This document shows, one piece after another, positions 57,620 through 64,000 of a DNA stretch of 64,000 nt. A program made the translations under genes and the position numbers. The notes beneath the pieces were generated by a model. The model ran no database searches. It was not told the origin of the DNA and was given only the letters and a program-made list of their open reading frames with translations. The DNA lies in the NCBI GenBank assembly GCA_930367215.1, contig OV884060.1:180183253-180247252 (forward strand), read 5' to 3'. How positions within the stretch are numbered: position 1 is the stretch's first letter; each line of letters opens with the position of its first letter. The stretch comes from Pollenia angustigena. Lineage: Eukaryota > Arthropoda > Insecta > Diptera > Polleniidae.

Positions 57620-59146
57620 TTAAAGTTAAACAAAAACAATTCGTTTCTATTGATTGGACGATTTTATTGACTTGCCCTCGTTTGTTGTAAATAAAAAAAT
57701 GCATATTGAGGTTATTGTTTTAAATTTGTTTGTTTAATATCATGGTTTATTTGTTTTGTTTTTGCTGTTGTTGTTGTTTTTTTTTAATTACCGATTTGCC
57801 ACTACACCTTATGACAAACCAGAAAAACCAAAGGAAAATTAAAAATTTGAATGAAAAGAAGTGAAGAGAAATAATTAAGTTTAGTAAAGAGTTAAAGAGA
57901 GGTTATGTTTGATTTTTAATATAAAATAATTTAATTTCAGTTAGATAACTCTTTAGAAAATTATACATACAATTAATAAAAATTTTTTTTTTACATAAAT
58001 GCCAAAGAAAACCTGCATTATTTATTTTGTCAAATGCAAAAACAAAAACTAAATACATACTTTTAAAGAACTTTATTTAAAAAAAAAAAAAATTTTTTTA
58101 ATTTCAAACCTTTTTCTTTTAAATTAATTAATAAAATAAAAATTTTATTTTTCATATGTATACTAAATATTTAATTAAAGGCCTTTGAGATAAAATTAAA
58201 CTTAGTGTTTGTTTTCGTTTTTGTTGTTGTTGTTTTTTTTTTTTAAATTATAAAAGTCTTAAGTTAGATGTTTGTTTAGTTATACTTTTTTGAGTTTTTT
58301 TAATGGTAAATAATATTATTTAAAAAATTTTAAACTTAAATTTAAAAAAATTAAATAATGACTGCTCTTGTTGTGTGGTTGCGAGAGTGTGTGTGTTTGT
58401 TTAAAATTCTAAAACAAAAATATCAAGGGAAAATCAATTCGAGTATGTAATTATAAAAGTAAAGTTACTTAAAATAAATTAACTGTTTTGTCAATTTCGT
58501 TGAATTGGATTTCAGTCACCCAGCCTAAAGGCTAAAATCGGATTACAAATGCCTACTTAATAAACAACTTTTCTTTTTAAAAATATTACAACTTGTAATA
58601 AAATAATTTGAAACAAAAAAATTTAAAATATTTTAATAAAAACAAACAACTATTTATACTTGTTTGAGCATTTTTTTTGTTATACTGAGAGAAGAGTTTT
58701 ATTTTTATAATAAAAATGGCAAAATATTAATTTTAAATTGTAAAATAATTTTTGTAACAGAAATTTTTTGTTTGAATTTTTAGTTTAACTCTTTTAATTT
58801 CGAGGGTTTTTTAAATGTATTTTTTTAACATTTTTAATGAACTTATGAAAATTAGGAGGCATTTTTGCTGTTATTGTTATTATTGCTGTGATAATAAAAG
58901 TAGAGTTATCTTGCGAAAAATATTTTCAACTTCATGTTCAACATTTCGCTGTTTGCTTTTCGTTTTTTTTTTTTTCAAGTATATTTTTTATAATAAAGAA
59001 AAACAGTTCTAAAGTTTCTTAATTTCATTTTGTTTGTATACAAAAACAAGTTAAAGTGGTAAAAAAAGGAGAATTGATTAAAAAGAAAAGTAATTTAAAG
59101 ACGGGACAAACGTTAGATAGAAAGAAAACACACCACACTAACAAAC
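57620..59146 (-). other. Probable long 3' UTR of the unknown minus-strand gene
   Basis: About 1.5 kb of very AT-rich sequence directly downstream of the 59147 stop. It has poly-T tracts, TTGTTGTTG runs (CAA-rich on the minus strand) and several AATAAA on the minus strand (for example TTTATT near 57746). No transposon ends were seen in it, in contrast to its surroundings. It is assigned as UTR by position only. Confidence 0.35.
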
Positions 59147-59197
59147 TTAGTATTCCTCATCTTCGGGTGGAATTTCATCTGGTGGCGCAAAACCATC
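59147..59197 (-). CDS. Terminal coding exon of an unrecognised minus-strand gene
   Basis: The reverse strand has a good acceptor (pyrimidine-rich, TTTCTTTACAG) followed by 16 codons, DGFAPPDEIPPEDEEY, and TAA at 59149-59147. An acidic Pro/Glu/Asp tail ending in Tyr, a clean acceptor and normal codon use stand out from the surrounding AT-rich repeats, so this looks like the 3' coding exon of a real gene whose other exons lie right of the window or in unread sequence up to it. I do not recognise the protein. The frame is chosen because it is the only one that gives a stop right after an acidic, non-repeat peptide. Confidence 0.5.
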   Translation of the reverse strand, partial: DGFAPPDEIPPEDEEY

Positions 59198-59725
59198 CTG
59201 TAAAGAAAATAAAGAACAAAATAATTATGTTATTATATTTACTGTAAGAAAGCAATAATTTTTTCGTTTTATTAAACTAAACTTTGCGTCTAAACCATTT
59301 AGTAAAGAATAGATGTGCCGGAAAATTTAATTCGGCTAAAAATATTTTAATTTACCATTCTTTAAAACTATTATTCTAGATTTAAAAAAATTCAAAGTCC
59401 CATTTTTTCGCTAAACATTTTCTTAAATTGTGTAATTCTTATATCCCTGACAGACATAGGATTTCTATACTATACTAGCATGGTATACTACATGTGTGTC
59501 AACCTAAACTACAATTAAACCATGCAACAAAGTGGTATATTTCTGGTTTATATACTACGAAAATGTACGTAGTATAAATGTGGTATCTTATTTAAAGTAT
59601 ACGTACTACAAGTCTGCCAATATAATATAGAATATAAAACCGTAGTATACATACCATGGTATGTAAACTATTAGTCTGTCAGGGGTATTAGATGAATTCC
59701 GACATAATGAATGTACAATTTCTTA
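59198..59725. other. Intron of the unknown gene; GTATA-type inverted repeats
   Basis: CCCTGACAGACATAGG at 59453 and CTATTAGTCTGTCAGGGG at 59668 form an inverted pair around GTAGTATA/TATACTAC motifs, probably a decayed MITE of about 240 bp. Confidence 0.4.
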
Positions 59726-59729
59726 AAAT

Positions 59730-61545
59730 AATTAGTATTGTGGTTATTTTGTTGAACTATTTATGGTTCTTAATCCAAATTTTTTAATATTTTTTATTAG
59801 GCTTAAGTTCATGAAATTTAATTTTTATTAAATTATTTTTTATGAAGAAAGGAATTTTACAGCATGAAAATCAATTTAAATTGTTATTGATAATCTTTCA
59901 TTCTTGACGTGGCTCGGGCTCGAACCCTGGCCGGCAGGTTACCATGACATGTTTCGATCGCAACCACTCGATCTCCTCAGATGGATTTGCCGTCTTACAC
60001 TCGCAGCCATCGACGACTGCTGACGTCACAAGTCAAACATCAATCCTTAAACCAAATTGTATTTTAACATTTGGTAGATCGAAATTTGCTTTCCTGAATG
60101 ATTATCCATTTTAATTGATTTTACATGTTTTTTCCTTTACTTCTGTTTTTTCGTACTTTCGTCAAGAATTTTTCTTGAAGTCCAAGTACATTTTTTTGTT
60201 TTTTCACTTTGGCTTTCTCTTTTCTGTTGACCTTTTTCAGCACAACTTGAAGGACAAATGTACACATAGAGCTCGTGCCTTAGCTTTAACAATAATTAGT
60301 ATTGTGGTTATTTTGTTGAACTATTTATGGTTCTTAATCCAAATTTTTTAATATTTTTTATTAGGCTTAAGTTCATGAAATTTAATTTTTATTAAATTAT
60401 TTTTTATGAAGAAAGGAATTTTACAGCATGAAAATCAATTTAAATTGTTATTGATAATCTTTCATTCTTGACGTGGCTCGGGCTCGAACCCTGGCCGGCA
60501 GGTTACCATGACATGTTTCGATCGCAACCACTCGATCTCCTCAGATGGATTTGCCGTCTTACAATCGCAGCCATCGACGACTGCTGACGTCACTAGTCAA
60601 ACATCAATCCTTAAACCAAATTGTATTTTAACATTTGGTAGATCGAAATTTGCTTTCCTGAATGATTATCCATTTTAATTGATTTTACATGTTTTTTCCT
60701 TTACTTCTGTTTTTTCGTACTTTCGTCAAGAATTTTTCTTGAAGTCCAAGTACATTTTTTTGTTTTTTCACTTTGTCTTTCTCTTTTCTGTTGACCTTTT
60801 TCAGCACAACTTGAAGGACAAATGTACACATAGAGCTCGTGCCTTAGCTTTAACAATAATTAGTATTGTGGTTATTTTGTTGAACTATTTATGGTTCTTA
60901 ATCCAAATTTTTTAATATTTTTTATTAGGCTTAAGTTCATGAAATTTAATTTTTATTAAATTATTTTTTATGAAGAAAGGAATTTTACAGCATGAAAATC
61001 AATTTAAATTGTTATTGATAATCTTTCATTCTTGACGTGGCTCGGGCTCGAACCCTGGCCGGCAGGTTACCATGACATGTTTCGATCGCAACCACTCGAT
61101 CTCCTCAGATGGATTTGCCGTCTTACACTCGCAGCCATCGACGACTGCTGACGTCACAAGTCAAACATCAATCCTTAAACCAAATTGTATTTTAACATTT
61201 GGTAGATCGAAATTTGCTTTCCTGAATGATTATCCATTTTAATTGATTTTACATGTTTTTTCCTTTACTTCTGTTTTTTCGTACTTTCGTCAAGAATTTT
61301 TCTTGAAGTCCAAGTACATTTTTTTGTTTTTTCACTTTGTCTTTCTCTTTTCTGTTGACCTTTTTCAGCACAACTTGAAGGACAAATGTACACATAGAGC
61401 TCGTGCCTTAGCTTTAACAATAATTAGTATTGTGGTTATTTTGTTGAACTATTTATGGTTTTTAATCCAAATTTTTTAATATTTTTTATTAGGCTTAAGT
61501 TCATGAAATTTAATTTTTATTAAATTATTTTTTATGAAGAAAGGC
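59730..61545. repeat. 564-bp tandem array (three full units plus part)
   Basis: Corresponding points lie at 60115, 60679 and 61243, exactly 564 bp apart. Units differ by a handful of substitutions (for example TTACACTCG versus TTACAATCG, GTCACAAG versus GTCACTAG). Each unit includes a tRNA-like SINE head on the minus strand. The recurring 78-codon plus-strand frame is a repeat translation. Confidence 0.93.
59750..59998 (-). mobile_element. tRNA-derived SINE unit (repeated at +564 and +1128)
   Basis: On the minus strand, GAGATCGAGTGGTTGCGATC (A-box region) is followed by CAGGGTTCGAGCCCGAGCC, whose GGTTCGAGCCC is a perfect B-box (GGTTCGANNCC). A body and an A-rich end near 59755 follow. It is a different SINE from those at 11673 and 55803. 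Confidence 0.65.
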
Positions 61546-61690
61546 CACGTCAAGAATGAAAGATTATCAATAACAATTTAAATTGATTTTCATGCTGTAA
61601 AATTCCTTTCTTCATAAAAAATAATTTAATAAAAATTAAATTTCATGAACTTAAGCCTAATAAAAAATATTAAAAAATTTCTTAAAATTA
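61463..61690. repeat. Inversion closing the 564-bp array
   Basis: At 61543/61546 the repeat turns back on itself. CCACGTCAAGAATGAAAG onward to TAAAAAATATTAAAAAATTT is the reverse complement of the preceding unit, with about 70 bp missing from the left arm at the turn. Confidence 0.85.
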
Positions 61691-61799
61691 TTTAAATTTT
61701 CTATTATATTTTGAAATGTTTTATTTTTCTAATAAAATCAAATTACTTGAATAATTTTCAATTAAAAATTTAATTCAGTCTTTTGCCAAATAAATGAAT

Positions 61800-61995
61800 A
61801 AAAACAAGTATGAAAGCTATATTCGGCTATTTGATATACCCTTCCAAATTTTATATACCCTTCACTATTACCGTTCTTCCGTGCCACGCCCACATTTAGT
61901 CGGATGTTGTGAATTGATAACCAAGATGCTTGTTGCTTGTACCGATTTTGGAAACTTTGGCTCTTGCCGTTCTCCAAATATACAGAAATCTATAA
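61800..61995 (+). mobile_element. AACAAGTAAGA-family fragment, copy g
   Basis: Head AACAAGTATGAAAGCTATAT, TCGGCTATTTGATATACC and CCTTCACTATTACCG. It then carries, inverted, the GAACGGCAAGAGCCAAAG block of the 817-bp units. Confidence 0.7.
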
Positions 61996-62519
61996 TATAT
62001 GGACAGTTCCAGCGAAAAGTCTACTTTTTGTCACATAACGCCAGAAGTAATTTAAATTGTTTCTCAACAATTTTATATGTATGGTTTACTTTTTTATATT
62101 TTGGTGTAACAAAAGGGATAACTTTGAACAACAGGGTCCTAAAATACAACCTTATTTGCAATCTGGCGTTTCATTATATAAATTTCGAATTTTCGCTGAA
62201 AATGCCAATACATATCGTCACCTAAGATGCAAAAGGCCGTAACTACTCAAAAATTCAAATTTGACTTTTTGATTGATTATGACGTATAAAAAATAATGAC
62301 TTTATTTCCGAAAAACAAAAGGCCGCAACTGCAACGTTAACAATTTCATAAACCAAAAAGCCGTAACTACAGTTTTCCAAAAAAAAACAAGAAAAAAATC
62401 AAAACAAAGTTGCCTTTGATTCTCTTTCAATGTGTGTTATTGCGTTATTATTTTTCTTAACCACTTTAATTTAATTTGATTTTCTCGAATTAAATTTATA
62501 AATTAAATAAATTTTTTTA
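61996..62519. other. AT-rich DNA left of the LINE, nothing identified
   Basis: AAAGGCCGTAACTAC-type motifs recur three times (about 62230, 62320, 62348), suggesting a degenerate repeat. No ends seen. Confidence 0.35.
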
Positions 62520-62866
62520 ATAGTTATGAGGAACCACCATGGATAACTATCTTGCCGCGATGTGGTGGCTTAAATGCTGGCTGTAGTGAATGTCTTGTAA
62601 CTTGAGTCGGCAAATTCTAGCCGGGACAAGTTGGAAGGTATTTGCTTTAAGGCCAGCACGACTAAGGGTTATCCATCCTCCCATCCCCTATCCCATTACC
62701 TATGATCCTATCAATCCCCCTTTATTTCCCATTTCCCCCACTTTTAAGGTCAAGGTGGTTGATAGCAGTGCCGAGGACTTGAATGGCTGGTTAGTGGTTA
62801 AAGAAACTGGTCGCGAACAGCTTCCCTCTGGCGCCGATGGCAAGGGTCAGTTGTAACTTAGCCTAG
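62520..62866 (+). mobile_element. GC-rich leader of the putative LINE
   Basis: Base composition changes abruptly at about 62520 from AT-rich DNA to GC-rich sequence starting near GAGGAACCACCATGG. The segment has an 88-codon reading frame (62590-62856) ending FKVKVVDSSAEDLNGW...GKGQL just before the long ORF. It may be the 5' UTR, or the beginning of ORF1 interrupted by a frameshift. No terminal repeats are visible. Confidence 0.4.
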
Positions 62867-64000
62867 TCCGTGCAAGCCGTCACTGCGCGAGACGGTCCTT
62901 TTCTTTACGGCGTACTCGTGGGACCAAAAAAACTGGACAACTTTACTGTAAAAAACAAGGACGCGACTCTAAGAGTCGATGCAGGGAATATCTCTGACAA
63001 CTCGGCAGTTTCGGTGTCAGATCCAGACGCCGATTGGCTGAGTATATACAGAGATATTCTTGAGCAAGAAGGTCAGTTATTGACAGAACTGACAGAGACA
63101 AGCGGGACGAGCGACCCCCCAGTCGGTTCCCCGTCTCGAACAGGGGTCTCGGAAAGACTCGATGGTCTAGCTCTGGGATCTGATGATGAGCATGAAATAA
63201 CAATAATTTCGGCTCATGATCAGGACCATAGGGCCGGGCCATCGGCTCCTGAGGTCACACTCGAGATAGGGAGCGGAGTAGTGGGTGGATCAAAACCCAT
63301 TGTTCGGCAGGATGCGACAGAACAGGTCGCATCAGAAGGCCGAACGAGTCTTGAAAAAGCCAAGAGTGGTGTAAGGGCCTCCTTAGCCTTTCTAGAAAAG
63401 ATAGCTAAGAAAGACTCCTCACTACACGATGGGCGGGATAGGCACTTGCTGAGGAAGCACCGGAAGAACGTTGCCAGATTCGAACGAATCCACGGATCTG
63501 TCGGTGATATCCTAGGCATTCCCTATCCTGCGGGATACACAGCAAGGGCTGCTGAGGGCTCAAATGTCAGTATGGACAAGAAACCCTCAGTAACCCCTGC
63601 TGATGAGTCCTCCAATAATGGAACGGGAAGTAAGAAGGGGGGTGCAGAATCAACACCTGGTTCTCTAAACCGAGACAGTACGGTCACGGATAAGGGAACC
63701 AAGCCTGATGAAGTACCACCCTCTACTAGCTGCGCGATGAGGACTGGCAAAGTCTTGATAATCTCCGACCCCCCCCCCCCCCTAAGGGAGGTCACAAAGG
63801 GGATTACTGAGAAAGGCCAGCCAACATCTGCAGGGAAATCGGGTGATCACCGACAGAGCTCTACTAAGGCCCCCAAAAAGGGGGTTCTTAAGAGAGTTAG
63901 GTCTGGTGATGACCAGAAATCCCCAGCGGCCAAAAGGAAGGATCCCCGAAAGGAGATCACTAAGAGGGCTGGTTCCAGAGAGGAACAACCCTCTACGTCA
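62867..64000 (+). CDS. Open ORF (at least 378 codons, runs off the window), LINE ORF1 candidate
   Basis: From the TAG at 62864-62866 the frame is open to the last base of the window. The sequence is roughly half G+C, in sharp contrast to the AT-rich surroundings. The product is hydrophilic and low-complexity. It starts acidic and Ser/Thr-rich (SVSDPDADWLSIYRDIL) and has a helical basic patch around 63340-63490 (LAFLEKIAKKDSS, RHLLRKHRKNVARFERI). It ends in Lys/Arg/Ser/Pro-rich sequence (KAPKKGVLKRVRSGDD). The first ATG in frame is only at 63572, so the true start may lie upstream in another frame or the 5' part may be damaged. A run of 14 C at 63769-63782 is crossed in frame. Such a nucleic-acid-binding N-terminal half resembles ORF1 (gag-like) of jockey/R1/LOA-type LINEs; zinc knuckles would be expected beyond the window. 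No catalytic motif is seen, so function is unproven. Confidence 0.55.

Noticed and set aside
59895..61121. tRNA genes in the 564-bp array
   Set aside because: A- and B-box-like sequences are present but no complete cloverleaf or anticodon arm could be folded; a SINE head is the better explanation.
60115..61479. 78-codon ORF repeated three times, apparently with a hydrophobic C-terminus
   Set aside because: It lies in the 564-bp SINE array; AT-rich DNA readily gives Phe/Leu/Ile runs, and substitutions show no codon pattern.
62943..63988. Four minus-strand ORFs of 68-99 codons
   Set aside because: They are shadows of the long plus-strand open frame in GC-rich DNA.

Overview
This is eukaryotic, AT-rich genomic DNA, almost certainly from a higher (probably calyptrate) fly. 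The two recognisable genes have short GT-AG introns alongside very long ones, and the intergenic and intronic DNA carries the AACAAGTAAGA...TTCGGC...GCCGAA repeat family seen in many Diptera. The species cannot be decided from the sequence. No bacterial genes, operons, CRISPR arrays or viruses are seen. Host coding sequence is about 1.4 kb of 64 kb. Nearly everything else that can be explained is transposon-derived.

Layout. (1) 1-27.7 kb: the minus-strand N-terminal part of an aspartyl/asparaginyl beta-hydroxylase/junctate-type gene (Asph). A 52-nt first coding exon lies at 26947-26998, followed by a 21.9-kb intron and exons 2-4 at 4035-5079; the rest of the gene lies to the left of the window. 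The intron and the sequence left of exon 4 hold hAT and PIF/Harbinger-type miniature elements, a foldback hAT, copies of the AACAAGTAAGA family, and a head-to-tail pair of satellite-bearing elements (18.8-21.4 kb). (2) 28-39.2 kb: a nested transposon stack. An old AACAAGTAAGA-family element was hit by a mariner relative, which was itself hit by two Harbinger-type MITEs and one hAT. The same old element was also split by another hAT (30228-38753) that had swallowed a 7.6-kb satellite-bearing element containing a 2,609-bp tandem duplication. (3) 39.2-46.1 kb: two P-element-like MITEs with perfect 8-bp target duplications, a Harbinger-type element carrying a 1.37-kb palindrome, and another hAT. 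(4) 47.2-51.9 kb: a complete plus-strand gene for a mitochondrial double-CDGSH iron-sulfur protein (CISD3 type, 136 aa, 4 exons), with a palindromic MITE about 230 bp upstream of its ATG. (5) 52-59.3 kb: mariner- and Harbinger-type MITEs, a dead LINE reverse transcriptase, a tRNA-derived SINE, and the last coding exon (59147-59197, minus) of an unrecognised gene with an AT-rich probable 3' UTR. (6) 59.7-61.7 kb: a 564-bp tandem array of a tRNA-derived SINE unit that ends in an inversion. (7) 62.5-64 kb: a GC-rich island with an open reading frame of at least 378 codons running off the window, probably ORF1 of a LINE.

Most elements were called from terminal inverted repeats plus target-site duplications read by eye. 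Several insertions are confirmed because removing them in silico restores a known protein motif or a palindrome arm. Family consensus searches were not possible here.
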